Part shown: positions 49,276-62,815 of the stretch, piece by piece
Position numbering within the stretch: the stretch's first letter is position 1
Layout of the letters: every line of letters begins with the position of its first letter
From: Lota lota
Lineage: Eukaryota; Chordata; Actinopteri; Gadiformes; Lotidae
Assembly (NCBI GenBank): GCA_026745465.1
Contig: JACYXH010000692.1
Coordinates: 1,400,757 to 1,464,756 of the forward strand
Direction of reading: 5' to 3'
Length of the DNA stretch: 64,000 nucleotides
The notes under the pieces: generated by a model
Seen by the model: the letters and a program-made list of their open reading frames with translations, nothing else
Databases searched by the model: none
What the model was told of the DNA's origin: nothing
Made by a program: the position numbers and the translations under genes

Positions 49276-49793
49276 CATTTGTTTTTAATATTTTTTCAAT
49301 ATTTTGTTTAATTATTTATTTGAGTCATTCCATCTTCTTTGTCCCCCCTTACAAGTTGAACTGTTTTCATTCATGTCTGGTATTCATTTTATTTTAACAT
49401 CTATGAATTCGATTTTTACTTTGTCATACTCCTACTCCTCCTTTGTTATAATACTATTTTATTTTATTGTTATTTTTTATTAACAGTCACAAAACAAAGT
49501 GGTCTGAGTGTGTTTGCACTTTACTGGCAGGCTACAATAGGCTATGTCAAGGTTAAATTCATTAGTGTTTTTAGTGTTGTTGTTTTTTTAAATAGTATTC
49601 TGTAATTTAAAACCAATTAAGCACAGAGGAACAAGAGGATGATGACACCGGTGATTTTGACTGTGCACACAAACAAAGTGTAATGTGAAAACTGTGGCCT
49701 ATTTAGGGAGGCTCAGTCGCATCTGCATTTCTGCAAACTTAACATCTGTTAAGTATGCTGGTGCATGCAACATGCACCAGAAGAGCAGGAGGG

Positions 49794-49925
49794 ACAGATA
49801 GACAGACAAACCAATATATAGATACAGACAGACAGACAGGGACACATAAATATAGACACACAGGCAGATAGACAGATATAAATACTCACACAGACATAGA
49901 CACATGCACACACAGACACACATAA
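49794..49925. repeat. degenerate (GACA)/(GATA)/(CACA) tract
   Basis: Interrupted GACAGATA and GACAGACAGACAGG words, grading into ACACAGACAC. Confidence 0.85.
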
Positions 49926-50139
49926 GCAGATGCATGTGTATGTGTGGAGGTGTCCAACCCCCTTAGCTGGCTGTCCTTTCTCTTCTCAAGGGGTCTGTGG
50001 TGGGCCCTCAGCCCAGTATGATCTGAGGACCTCCAGGTCACCACCTTGCCACACCCACCCATGTGTGTGTATGTTTGTGTGTGTGTAGGTGGGGGAGTAT
50101 TGAAGCTAGTGCTGGGGCCAGAAAGGTCATGCAGTCATT

Positions 50140-50141
<2 letters not shown>

Positions 50142-50197
<56 letters not shown>
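50142..50197. repeat. (GT)28 microsatellite
   Basis: Perfect GT flanked by GTGT-rich words at 50062-50090 and 50198-50226. Confidence 0.96.
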
Positions 50198-50198
<1 letters not shown>

Positions 50199-50259
50199 AT
50201 GTGTCTATGTCTGTGTGTATGTGTGTACCGGGATGGAGCCCATATATAACATAAACAAT

Positions 50260-52480
50260 TCAACAGCAAATATATTTAAGCCACTGTGTGTGCAGAAACT
50301 TAAATCTGGGCAAAATGCCCCAATTTGAGCATCTATACCTACAGATTGTACCCATGTAGTTGTGTATATATGTATGTGCATTATCCATGTATGGATTTTT
50401 GGCTATCCATCCATCCATACACCCATCTCCCAGAGTAATTTCTTGTTTTTTTCAGAGCTGCTTAAATTCCTTACATTGCCATTCATTTTGTACAGGTGTA
50501 AACCCATCCCAGGCAGTGTTGTCTTTATGCTTAATGCTGTGTTAAAGCCCCTGGGCCATCTGACACTGTGAAACAACACTTTATTAATTGAGAAAGAGAT
50601 TACAGCTAGATATTACACAATTAAGCATGCACAAATTGATGGTAGATGTGTACTGTCAGCACACAGTACGATGGAAGGTCGTTTAACAAAACAAACTAAT
50701 TAAAGTGTAAAGTTCTGTGCAGATAATTGCCTTATTTTTATGTCTCATCACAGCTGATATCAGCTTATACTCTATATTATTCTATTTTTTATATAAGGTA
50801 TTGCATTTTACCAGGTAATAATATTAATAAGGAATCAAAAACATTTTGGTATGTCACTTTGTATGTTATTGATAGTGTCGTGCTCAATCAATCTTTGTTG
50901 TATATCAGATTCAGAATAGTTTGAACAGCACTGTTGCAGTCTACTTAGTAGTATTCTAATCATTCTCATCATCTGCACATAAACACTATAGTAAGTTATC
51001 TTATATGTATTGCATGCAGACAATCTGTGTAATCCTACTTTGTTATTGTGTATTTTTGTCTTGCATCTTATAGCGCCAGTGAAGTGAGAGAGGCACCGTA
51101 TTGGAGCAGAATGAAGGGGTCAGGGATTGGGTTCTATGGAGGAGTGGGGTCTTATTCTCCCACAACTCTGATCAAGAGGCCTGTCTGGTGTCTTTGGTTT
51201 CACGGGGGGGGGAGGGGGGGAGACGAGAGGAGAGACGAGAGTCAAAAAAAGAGTGAAAAAGTGAAAGAAACATGCACTCCAGCTCCAACTTGAGCCTCAA
51301 TCCTTTTTTTTCAACAGCTTAGCCTTCTATATTATTATATTACAATCCATGCAGTTGTTTATAAAATACATGAAATGATGGCGCTTTCATTTAGTTTATT
51401 TTCAATGAAAAAGGCAGCTGAAGTAGTAACAAAATCAACTGAAACCTCCTTTTGTGTAAAGTCTATTTAGGTGTCCATTTTTTTACATTTTCAGCAAGTA
51501 TTTTGTAGTATCTTCTGGAAGGTATGTGGCCTTCTTTCTTGAAATGCAAACTATCACAGATACTTTTCTACCAGTCAAACCCTGTGACAACGGATCAGTC
51601 TCATTGCGGTTTTGTGGTTTTAGAAACAATATGAACCTTGCAAAAGTGAGAAAACCCAGGCAAGAGCTTCCTGTGAAAAATATCACACAAGGGTGTTTAT
51701 TTTCACAAACACAACAGGTGTACTTTAAACTGCAGGCTTAAGCTTTTAATATATGCGTGTTTACCAGCGGTATGCTCATACATAAGCATGTTGTTATTTT
51801 TCATGAGTTAGAATACCATTTTTTTTTACTGAATAGAACTGAGAGAAAGATGTGTAATTTCGAGAATAACGTCAAAAATGTTGCTTTGAGAATTAAGTCA
51901 AAATTTCTACAATAGTGAGAACTTTTTGTGTCAGTAGCTTAAACACAGACTTTCTCATATTGCACTTCACTTTATATCACACTTCAAAGTTGCAATTGTT
52001 TACAAGGAATACATAATAAAAGGTGGATGAGGTGGCTGCATTCGTGCAAGGTGAACCAGCGAGCAATGGGCATATGTAAAGATTTCCATTGCTTGAGGGC
52101 GAGAGAGGCTATTTGGCAGTAAAAGCTAAGGCAGATTATCAACAACACCAATATCTGAACAAGCATCATTTTGGGTGAACCTGTCAACACCGGTATCCTC
52201 AGTCTAACAGTTTTGAGAAATTAATCAGCTATTACATTACTTGTATTATTAATACATGACATTATTATTAAAGTCGACATTTCAACATAATTCTTGAAAT
52301 GTTCTTTCAAATTTATTCTTGACATTCCCATGTTAAACTTGGAATTCCGAGTTGAATTTTGGAACTCCGAGATTAAACTCAAAACACACTTTGCACTTTT
52401 TGATTTATTTGCGTGGCCATAATGCTCTCCCGTATAGTCTTCAGGGTAGGCTCAGACAAATTAATTTGCATTTATTCCAT
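50260..52480. other. anonymous AT-rich DNA
   Basis: No gene or repeat family was recognised. A G/A-rich patch lies at 51205-51275. Confidence 0.3.
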
Positions 52481-52487
52481 TAATTCC

Positions 52488-52580
52488 ACTACTAGTAGTA
52501 GTAGTAGTATTAAGTAGAAGTAGCAATAGTAGTTGTTGTTTCAGTAGTAGTAGTAATAGTGGTAGTAGAAACAGAAGTTG
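52488..52580. repeat. (AGT)n trinucleotide tract, imperfect
   Basis: Runs of AGT/TAG with AAG, TTG and AAT variants. It gives poly-Leu and poly-Thr in the overlapping minus-strand frame. Confidence 0.88.
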
Positions 52581-52599
52581 TAGAAATAATGTTTGCAGT

Positions 52600-53910
52600 A
52601 CTAGAAAGAGTAAATGTAGCCTAGGAGCAATAGGGTTATTTTTTCTGTAATTGTGGTTTACCACACAAATCATGTAACTAGGCTGGAAAGGAAACAAATA
52701 GAAGCGACTACATGCACGGCCTTGCCTGCTATAATGGCCTGTTAACAATGGAAACATTATGTGTAGCCAAGTACGATTGCCTGCTACCATGCCCAAGCCA
52801 GGAGACAACATGTACACCAGGCTCAACCCTTGCAGTATGTAAAAATATGCATGCATCCAGATATGTTGCACCATGCTCCCCTAGGAAGTCTTCCAGGAAC
52901 CTGTCTCTGCAATGGCCAAATGTACAATACAGCCAATTTTGAGCAAGCTATGCATCTTACACATTGCTTATAAAGTTTTCCAGCGTGTCGTTGTAAGACA
53001 GTTAAACGATGGTGGAATCATAACGCATTAGCGAGACAGAAAGCATTACGTTTAATCTGCTGGACGTGGCAGGGCTCTCCTTTTACGCATTGTCCTCAAA
53101 GAAACTTCAAGCAAAAGGTGTGGTAATTAGCCTGCATTTGTTAGACTTCTGCCAGGTTTTGAAGAAAATCCCAAAGGTATTGGCATAGCTTTTATGAAAT
53201 TCTTTAACTTTCTTTTCTTCTCCGTTTCAAAGAGGATTACGTGTCAGACATTATTCCCAAAATGTGCTTTCTGGTAAAACATTACTCTTTATGGTAGTTT
53301 AAACTTTAGATAAGTCAGTGCCATATGTAACGACATGCATAAAAAAAATGCAACATACCAATAATGTCTATAATGAGCAAGCACATGATAACATTAATAG
53401 AAACAAGTTTCAGTTTTCCTTAATTTTCAGCTGTTCCTAATGACAGCAAAATCCAGGAGCCATTAGATTAATCCAGTATTTCTGGTTAATATTAATATAA
53501 TACTGTAGTATTGTACCTATTGTACCATCTGATTCACTCTGCATTCACACACATATATATATATATATATATATCCCTGACATTAACTTTCTTCAATCAT
53601 TGAGGATAACCATCAAATGTTTATTTATTACAAAATAACCACTTTTGTTCAGGATAATCATGGATATATGGTATATTTGTGTTATTTTGCTTTGTTAATT
53701 TGCAGCTCCCAAATCGTGTAAAGCCATTTCCAAACAAACATGCAACATGATTGCCCTCTACATGCTGTTGCTTTTCTTTTATCTAAGCTCCCGTTGTTGA
53801 GACGCTTAGAGAATTAGCTCGCTCTTGTTTGTATGTACTTATATCTCAACAAGCATTCTCCAGACCCCATCAACTGAATAAAATGCATCCATACAAACAT
53901 ATATGATTTT
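52600..53910. other. anonymous AT-rich DNA
   Basis: A short TA run lies at 53554-53574. No gene was recognised. Confidence 0.3.
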
Positions 53911-53919
53911 CATGGTCTT

Positions 53920-53971
53920 CACGGCTTTGCCTGAAATGCATATTGTTTAATGAATTTCAGGCAAAGCCGTG
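53920..53971. repeat. perfect 18-bp inverted repeat, 16-nt loop
   Basis: CACGGCTTTGCCTGAAAT (53920-53937) and its exact complement (53954-53971). The length and perfection suggest a recent origin or selection. Confidence 0.9.
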
Positions 53972-54618
53972 CAAGGGTAATACGGAATGTAACATATCTC
54001 ACTATTGGCCTACTGGACTGTTGCTATTTCTATAGCTTTCAATAATTTGTACTTTTTCTAGTTTTTCTCTTCTATTGCACTTTACCATGCTAGTAACAGT
54101 TCATGCTATGTTATTTAAAATAACTGCACACTTTCAAATATGTTACAGTCCCTAAAGTGGTAAACTGGGTAAAGTAAATATGATTAGGGTTTCCAGACAT
54201 GTTCAATGGCCAAAAATGTACTTGTACAGAATGCTCAATTTAAAAAGCACCCATTAACTAAATAATAGAGCACCAGCCATTGATTTCTTTATTATTTTTT
54301 TGGGGGCAGCAAAGGTCACTAGATTTAGTTTTGAAAGGTCAGAGCTACTCTTCTGTATGTGACGCGAGCTGTTTTTAGAGAGGCTTGTATTTATTTATTT
54401 ACTCAGTCGGGGACAACAAAATCTCTTCCGATGAGGAGGCAGGAGGGGATCTGCTGATGCGTGGATGAAACATTGTGTGGACTCACACAGTGCCAACAAT
54501 AAATTGTTGCTTTTAATGGAGTAACAGATGGTCATGTCACTGTCCCGTCATTGTCAGATGGTCACGGTGGTCGATGAGCTGACCATGGAGGTGGGTTGGT
54601 TTTTAGTGTGGCCAACTT

Positions 54619-54621
<3 letters not shown>

Positions 54622-54699
<78 letters not shown>
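54622..54699. repeat. (GA)39 microsatellite
   Basis: Perfect GA, 78 bp. Confidence 0.97.
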
Positions 54700-54703
<4 letters not shown>

Positions 54704-54704
54704 A

Positions 54705-55770
54705 ATGTATGTTGACTTTCATGAGTGCATTGCAACATGGATATTTATAATGTCTGTGCAACCTGGTGAATGGCCAAATTGTGATGTAACTAAAGCACAA
54801 CAAGGGGACAAATTGTACGATTGTTTGTCTTTCAAGATAATCACAGTAAGACTCACCTGGTGTTATATTTGATCTATTCAAACAAGGCCTGAATGTGACC
54901 GTATCGACATGCGATATACATATATAGGCACCCGGAGATTGTCTGTAAACACAGTGTCATCTGTGCAAATGTGTGCGATGGTTAATAGATTAGCATGCAC
55001 GATGCACACCTTGGCATAGTTTAAATAAATGAGAGAGTGAGAGACAGCAAGTGAGAGATAGCGAGAGAGAGAGAGGTGTCATCTCAAAAAAACAATGTGT
55101 CCGCTGTCAACTGCTTTTAGCTTAATCAAACCGCACAGACACGGTTAGAAATGGGTTATGAAAAAAAATCCATGGTAATAAACTATTAATATTTGTCAGG
55201 TTTGATGTGTAAACAGCGCTATAATTTATGTTGTGTTGTGTAAAGTGCTGATGGTGAACCGCATGGCGTGACTGTCGAGTTCAAAGGCTAGTTAGCGTTA
55301 TCATCTTTTCATTGTATGCAAGGTTTTTATTGTTGTGCCCTTAAGCCTGATGTCATTTAACAATGTCAATACAAATAGATGTACACGTATGAGAAAAATA
55401 TGGAATATTTGTAAAGTAACTAATTGAGAGGGTGTTGTTTATGAAACATTCCCACTCTTCTGATTGCTGACTCCACTCATTTTGTGCTAACTGTTAACAT
55501 TAAAACATAATTAAAATGTGACGATCAAGCAAACATGTTCGGAAGGAAAATAACTCAATTAAATAAATATCAAAAAAATAAAATAAATAACAGTCCACTG
55601 TAGCATCACCCGAGTGTCTTAATGCTAGTTCGCTAACAAGCAGATAAAGGCAAAGTTGTGCTCTTCTCTGACACTGACTCATTCTAAAAATATCACTGTA
55701 GACAAGTTCCACATAGTACAAATATCACACTGGTTGACGTCTGCATCCAGGTGGTTTGGAAGGGTAGTTG
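54705..55770. other. anonymous AT-rich DNA
   Basis: A short GA-rich patch lies at 55031-55076. No gene was recognised. Confidence 0.3.
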
Positions 55771-55777
55771 TGGTGTT

Positions 55778-55907
<130 letters not shown>

Positions 55908-56344
55908 GGGTGGGCAGTAAGTGTTGGCGTAAAGTCTAAGAGAGTGGTCGTCATAATAATATGAACAAACCATTTGGCATGTGAGAAATTTCTCTCAAGG
56001 CCTGTGGACCTTTGCCCACCATTTCTTCCACCCACCCACGGATGAGTATTCACCAGCGATGGAGAGGGAACTGCCTATTGGCCGGACTGGAGAATAGCAT
56101 TCTGCTTCAGTTAGATTGTTGTTACTGGACACTGTTTTCACTGATCGATAGCACAAATGATAGCCTGCCTATGTGAAGAAGAATGGGCTGAACGCAAGCA
56201 CCCTCGACACATCCAAGCACCACCACAAGTTCTTATTAATATTTTGTTTGGGTCCACACCTATCCATCCCTATTTATGTTACTCGTATAGGATTGGATCT
56301 GTCATCTCGGGTATTTACTTGCATTTGTCTTGGTTTTTCTAAAG

Positions 56345-56403
56345 TGTGTGTGTGTCTGTAGGTGCCCGTGAAGGGGTGCATGTGTGTTCATATGTGTGTG
56401 TGC

Positions 56404-56452
<49 letters not shown>
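56345..56452. repeat. GT-rich tract with (GT)23 core
   Basis: Short GT runs from 56345 and a pure core at 56406-56452. Confidence 0.94.
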
Positions 56453-56460
<8 letters not shown>

Positions 56461-56764
56461 GGGGTGTCTTACAGTTTATCACTATGAACTCATGTTTTCT
56501 TCTTTCATCAGGGAGTATATTCAATTCAATGCACTGATAGTCAAACTATGGGCACTCAATGCTACTTCTTTTTATTTTATTTAATGATGAGTGCCATGTG
56601 CCATTCATGACAATTGATCACATAAGTGTGATTATGTTGCATGATGGAGAATTCATGGCAAAGCAGCAACTGAAGTCATAGTCGATGTATCTTAAAGGAT
56701 GATGCAGACATTCTGTTTATTTATTGTCATATTGTCCACATCCTCATGGAAGACCTTTGTTTTG

Positions 56765-57085
56765 AAGGGGTCATATTGTGCTTTTTTGTGCTTAATAATT
56801 TAATTTGAGGGTACGTTTAGAATAGGCGTACATGGCTGAATGTTAAAAAATACACCTGAGTACTCTCACACTGTTGATTTCTGCAGAACCACGTTCAAAA
56901 TCCTGTACTGCGGAGGGAAGTACATGCAAAGCGAATGAGCTTTCGCACAGTGAACAGCATCTTCTCGACATGTCGATGCAGCTAACCGAAACTCCACCAG
57001 CCAACGCTGTAAAGAGCTTTGTTTGAGGGCGTGGCTAAGCAGCCGGGAGGCGGGACTTCTGCACTTCCGTGACAGTCTGACGTGA
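56765..57085. mobile_element. partial second copy of the 6.3-kb DNA-transposon family
   Basis: Seen: AGGGGTCATATTGTGC opens the copy. Blocks shared in order with 6261-6420 include GGGTAC, TAGAATAGG, AAAAAATACAC and CTCACACTGTT, with CTGCAGAACC after them. A later block GAGGCGGGA.T.CT.CAC matches 8590-8606 of the first copy, so this copy looks internally deleted by comparison. No matching right terminus was found, so the right limit given is only where similarity fades. Confidence 0.6.
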
Positions 57086-57089
57086 GATT

Positions 57090-58420
57090 GACACAGGAGT
57101 GAATGTTTACTGCAAACGAGGTGTTGCAGGCAATGAATGAGAGGTCATGTAGCCCCTCTGCTGCTTCTGCCAGCAGAATCCATCCTTTCGATTGATAATG
57201 ACCATCATTTTACTAAAACTTCTGTGTTTTAATGTATTTGCAAGGTAGATTTGAGGTCCTTCCCATGCAAGAAATGTTCCTTTTCCAATTAAAATTGTAT
57301 AGAATGCACCATTCGTAGTCCATGGCACAGAGGGAATGGGTTAATTTGGTAAATCTGGAAATGGCGTTTGTCTAAGAGAAAAACAAGCTTTTGATCATTT
57401 AATAATGGATGCAGGCGATACAAAAAAACGGTATGGCCCTGGCCTTAATCTGTCTCTTAATGATGCCTAGATGCTGTATTCAAAGACCCTGCAGTGGAAT
57501 GGAATCGTATCGTTTCAGTACTGCCAATACTTTCTTCTTGGCCAATTTGGTCAGAGTATTGATAAACAGCTTGTATTCCTTTGATTCATTTCTTAAATTT
57601 GACTTCCTTGTTCCGTTTTTTTCTAAGCTTCAAAACAGTATGTTTGGGCGTCTACAGCTTTAACACCAACTGTCCACCACGATCACATTTAATTTGCCAA
57701 TGAACTAGTTGTACTTTTATGGTGCTTCTTCCCATGATGCATTGGTTTGCACTAGACTATTACCCTGACCTAAAATTCAACCACACTGCACCCTAACCGA
57801 AATCGAGTCATGTTCAACCCAAGATCAAAACCTATCCAAAGCTTTAAAAAATAATTTGTTATCTAATACTGAAACATAAATTAAACCCAGTGCAGCATTG
57901 GTAATAAATGCTTGTTGTATTCTTTTTTTGTTAATTTTCCTTTCAGAAACCTATGGTTGGCATTGAAAGCACGTAATCTTACTCTTGCATTTAAAATTTA
58001 AAATCTAAATTTTAGAATTTAAAACGTTAACTAGCAGCAAATCTGTGTTTGGGGAGAAAAATAATACTGTTGTTGGACAAATCAAAATTATGGTAATTCT
58101 CTCACACAGTATTTACAAGTGTCTAGTTGTGCCTGATTAATGGTGTGAAAATGCATGAGGATATTTTTGTCACTTTTCCATTCCTCCTGATTTCGGTAAT
58201 GTCTGCCATGGTGTTCCAAGGTGCCAATTTGCCGCTCTTTACTGAACAGTTTTGTTAAGAATGCAGGTGCACAGCTATGTAATAATTAATTTGCAACGAG
58301 AAAGTAACTGTCAACAAATGCATCAAAACCACATTAGCTTTTTAACACAGCAACGTGAATAATGAATAGACAGGTTTTCTTTATTTTAAGTACAGAATAC
58401 CAATGAGTAAAGTCTTGAAT
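57090..58420. other. anonymous AT-rich DNA
   Basis: No gene was recognised. The minus-strand 73-codon frame at 57107-57328 has no known domain and may belong to the mobile element to its left. Confidence 0.3.
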
Positions 58421-58422
58421 TC

Positions 58423-58528
58423 AAGCATGGAGTGAATGCCTTGTTCACAAAGGTATAAGTAAGGTATAATAGCATAAGCATGGAGTGAATGCCTTGTTCA
58501 CAAAGGTATAAGTAAGGTATAATAGCAT
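58423..58528 (+). repeat. exact 53-bp tandem duplication
   Basis: 58423-58475 and 58476-58528 are identical, starting AAGCATGGAGTGAATG and ending ATAATAGCAT. No divergence was seen. Confidence 0.95.
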
Positions 58529-58979
58529 CTTTTGGCACTCTTCATCAAAATGAGCTTCATTGCCACGTGTCCCAACTGTTGAAAACCTCTATCTTTCCTC
58601 TGACCCTCTCCCTTTAGATTCATTAAGAGTGGCAGATAACCTGAAGCACCTTTACGTTCTGACATTCAACCCATGGTCAAACGCCTAAAGCCCTCCTCGC
58701 CTCAACACATTTACGGGAATTGTTTGCAAGTCTATTGATTATCTGTTTATTTGATTATCTGCCATGTCTGGGGCCACAATTACATTGTACCTCCCTCCCA
58801 AAAGAAAAAGAAAAGAATTACACTTGTTTTTTAAAGGATTTCTCCATTCGAATGGGAGTCGGTGCCAGTGGCAGAACTACTGTAATGTGGGAACAAGGCA
58901 GGCGGGACTGGATGGCATGTTTGCGTTATCGGGGGGTGGCAGGGCTTTGGTTGCAACAAAATTCCTGGAGGTCAAAGAT

Positions 58980-59000
58980 CCCCCCCCCCCCCCCCCCCCC
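58980..59000. repeat. poly-C homopolymer, 21 bp
   Basis: Uninterrupted C run. Confidence 0.96.
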
Positions 59001-59093
59001 GTGGATGGTTGGAGAGTCTGACCGCTGGGGGGGAGGGTGGGGCACTCTGGGGTGGGAGCCAACAACACCGGTTGGTTGCTGAAGTGTCTCTAG

Positions 59094-59208
59094 TCCAGGA
59101 CATTGAATCCCTTATCGACGCCAGGGAAACCAGTCTGCGGCTGATCCCAGCCACTGACCTCTCTGTGGAGGGCAGCAGAGAAAAGACAGATCTACCCCAC
59201 AGGGACAC
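59094..59208 (+). CDS. possible single exon, product unknown
   Basis: Seen: the frame reads QDIESLIDARETSLRLIPAT and ends ...EKTDLPHRD. It is a non-repetitive, charged, soluble-looking 38-residue peptide with C/G-leaning third positions. It ends at CAC|GTAAGA, a good donor match. The upstream AG at 59092-59093 has only a weak pyrimidine tract (GTCTCTAG). Exon length would be 115 bp, not a multiple of three. I cannot name a protein with this segment. The minus strand is also open here (58972-59208), which lowers the weight. It could be an alternative or distant exon of a large-intron gene, or chance. Confidence 0.17.
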
Positions 59209-59628
59209 GTAAGAACATCACAGAGAGGAAGAACACAAGTACACACGCGCACACATACATGTACACATGCCGCCCACTTCACCCAGCCCCAAAATAAAAA
59301 AAATAAAAAAATAAGTGAAGTTGACGTTGAAAATAAATAAATCTGAAAAGCAAAAGGGAACATTTTCTTCTTCTTTTTGTTTTACTAATGTTGAAGTAAA
59401 ATGTGCAATTTGAGTTTGAATCCCTACATTTCCTGAAAGCAGACCTGGGGGGTCTCTGCAGAGAACCCCTTTTTTCAGACAACTTTCATAAACTTTTCAT
59501 GTTGTATTATGGCTGTTCCTTTAGGAGACCTAGCATGATGTAATATTTATTCATTTTCTGAGTTAACATGCTAATTATGTTCGGACTGTGGAATATGTGT
59601 ATGATGTGTAATTTATTTTTGTTTTACA

Positions 59629-59630
<2 letters not shown>

Positions 59631-59704
<74 letters not shown>
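59631..59704. repeat. (AC)37 microsatellite
   Basis: Perfect AC, 74 bp. Confidence 0.97.
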
Positions 59705-59706
<2 letters not shown>

Positions 59707-59719
59707 ATTGCCTTAAACT

Positions 59720-62650
59720 AAAGAGTCAGTGTAAACAATTCAATTCTCTCTTAATTGGGGCATCTTGTTTTTACAATCACCAGCCATTTGGTTGCCAGTG
59801 CTTATCTGTATTACTTCTTCCTAGTTTGGGACAACACCAAGGAACACAAAAGAAATACTAACCAACCTACCACTGCACGCTGTTGCTTTGTTCATTATGA
59901 GAAACAATGAACATAGATCCCTTCCTAGTTATTGCCGTGGTGCCGACTTCTATTTGCTATACAACAATTTATTTCTTTGTAATACAAAATTACAGCAGAA
60001 ATGTGGTTAAGAATCTTTTGAGAAAATAAAGGTTTTGTCTTTCTCAGTATTTCTTCAAAATCCGCTATGAACAAGGTGTGTTCAAGAAATCTACTCATCT
60101 TTTCATGTATGATGAAATGCAGGCTCTGAATTCAATGTGAACTTGGGTGTATAACATCCAGCTTATACATCAGGTACCCCCCCCCCCCCCCCCCCCCACC
60201 CCCCCACCCCCTTTGTTCCATCAGGGCTGTGGATGACTCATGTCTATAAAACCCATAATGAATACGTGGGCACGTTCCAATGAGTTTGTCAAAACATTTA
60301 CAAGATTAATTCATATGCTGGGCAAATCGGAGTCTTTGTTCAGGCCTAGATGTATGTGCAGAATGCGACGGATGGATCAATAAGGGGCTGTGCCAAACAA
60401 GTAGAGAAGCAAACCCGCACTCACACATAAAAAACGCAGGTAAAAGGTAACAGGCAGCCGAATCTTAAGTGTACTACTGCTTTTACCGCTGAGCCTCGCT
60501 TCTTAGAAGAAGAAAAAAAAAAGAGAGTAACAGTTATGTCTGCCGCCGTATTTTTTAAGAATGCCAAGAGTTTCATTACAACATGGCCAGAGGCTTGTTC
60601 AACATGGCGCACGACAGCTTGCTTGTTTTATGTCCTTCAACCAACTGCACAAAAGCACGGCAAGTATGAATGAATAGGCTTTGTCCGGCCTTTTCATTGC
60701 TTTCTGCTTTATCACAAATATTTAATAATTTATCAATGCAAGCTCGCCCCTCATCTCGTCGGAGTCATTACAGTGATGAATGGTGCATCACATGGCTTTC
60801 GGCACGCACGTGTATCCCACAAATGTGACCTTGCAAGCGCGACTTAATAATCTATGTAGCCGGTAGGCGTTTAAAAGTAACGGCAACAGGTTCCGATGTC
60901 ATCAGTATGAATATAATCCAGGAATGTATTGTGCTGTTTACTTTCCACATTAGTACATTTGCCTAATATAATTGAATCATGTCTTCTGAGTGATTTTCTC
61001 TGTGAACCACACGAGACTGATCTTACTCTTCTGGACAGGGTGATGTTGCATGTAGCAGCAAAAGCAAAAGATGAAGACTTGATAACAAAATAAATTGAAT
61101 ATGGGAATTAACTTGGACTCCGAATGAGAAGGTAATGCATAAAGTGTGTTATGGCTTGACAGTAGAACCTATACCTGAACAGGCCCCGCGGTTCACTGTG
61201 GCGTGTAGCAGAAGGATCCATTCCCGACTGAGGTAAATGGAGCTCTAGAACACATGCACACAAGCAGAGATCCGCAATGGCTCCCAGCTCAATCCTTTAT
61301 GTGCAAGAGAGGAAGGAAGCCCATAAGCCCATTTCATGTCACTGCAACTCCTCGGTCCGAGGAACTCTTGTTTGGAAAATGACAACGTGTATGTCTCCCC
61401 GAAGAAATGCCTTTCTACGAGTCTGCTGGATTTGATAAGAGTCAGGGAGGGGGACGCAGGACATGTCAGACATGGATAGATCAACAGAGAAACAAGGGGA
61501 ACATTGCTGTTTCGCCCCAGGGATCAGTGCTAGCTAGCTTCCTCTGAGTCTCCTAGCATTAATTTGACAGTCAATTTTGAAGAAAAAAAAACACAGCTAT
61601 ATTTAATGAATGATGGACAACAGCGCAGTCTAAATTTGTCTGAGTACACTTTGTCCTAAAGTACCACAAAAACGTTTTTCCTCTCGCCCTGCAGCAGAGA
61701 AAATTGTTGTCTGTTTGTTTGGTTTTCTTTTGCGTATTTAACTGCCAATTTTGTTATGTATTAATAGATGTGGAATCTCAGAAAAAAAAAGGGTTGAGAA
61801 AAAAAGTAAATACAAGTGTTTAACAGTTTACGCTCTCCATCTGTGTTTATCGGAAATACATCTAACGCAATGTGTGATCGGACACACTGAAAAGCTGCAT
61901 ATAATTGCTTTTTTTCAGATTCCTGGCGGTGTCTGGTCCGAAGCCAATGCTTTGGCAAACAGCTCCACAAGTACATAGTTTGGCACCCCACCGGCTCTCT
62001 CCTGGCAGCGAAGATGTGTTTAAGTATCAGCCTGACTGCTTTAGGCACACATGAACCATGCTCACTTTGCTCGGTATCAACACAGTAAAACAGCCAAATA
62101 TCGCTCCCTGCGACGTGGATTTTTCCTTTCCTTTTTTTGTCGTTGTTATTATAATAAAAACGATTTACTTAATATTTCCCTTTTTCATTCTCATCCTAAA
62201 TGAGCATCCTTTTAATCATTCATTAAGGATATCATTGTCTAACGTGTTATTCTAATTGGCTGTGGCAGGGTGGACTGGCCACGGCATACGGCGAGAGACA
62301 CCTATTCAGCTCCCCCCCACCCCCGAGGGATCAACAACACTCATAGTTACCGTGGTGACCGATGGGAGACTGCCACATAAACCTTATTTACTATGGCAGC
62401 TGTTCAATTTTCCCTCACCTACTCTGCCTTTTTTTCTAATGGTTGCTTGTGGCCCAGGAGTGCAACTTGTTCCTTTTCTACCGCCACCCCGAGGTTATTT
62501 ACATCTTTAAATCTGCCCGCTATAAATCATTTCATTTCATTTAAACCCCGAAAAACAATATGATACATTTTTATTCACGAAAAGAAAACAACCCTGAAAA
62601 AAATGTATTGGATGAACGCTATCAAAATGCCCTGTTTTCAAATTAACCTT
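59720..62650. other. anonymous DNA with a poly-C block
   Basis: A C run of 21 bp at 60177-60197 extends with A interruptions to 60211. The rest has no recognised gene. The low-repeat stretch 60740-60860 is a weak conserved-element candidate. Confidence 0.35.
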
Positions 62651-62783
62651 TATTTATTTATATATTTTTTTTTTATTAACAGGATTTCATATCATCTTCC
62701 TTTTTGTCTTGTTGGTGCTTTTCAGACCATTAGCTTACTAGTGCGTGAGTTTATCATTTCCCTCACCTCGCTTTTACTTTTGA

Positions 62784-62815
62784 CACACAGGGTCACACAG
62801 TCACCCTGTGTGACC
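62784..62815. repeat. overlapping alternative hairpins
   Basis: CACACAGGGT (62784-62793) pairs with ACCCTGTGTG (62803-62812). Alternatively GGTCACACAG (62791-62800) pairs with CTGTGTGACC (62806-62815). The two folds exclude each other. Confidence 0.8.
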
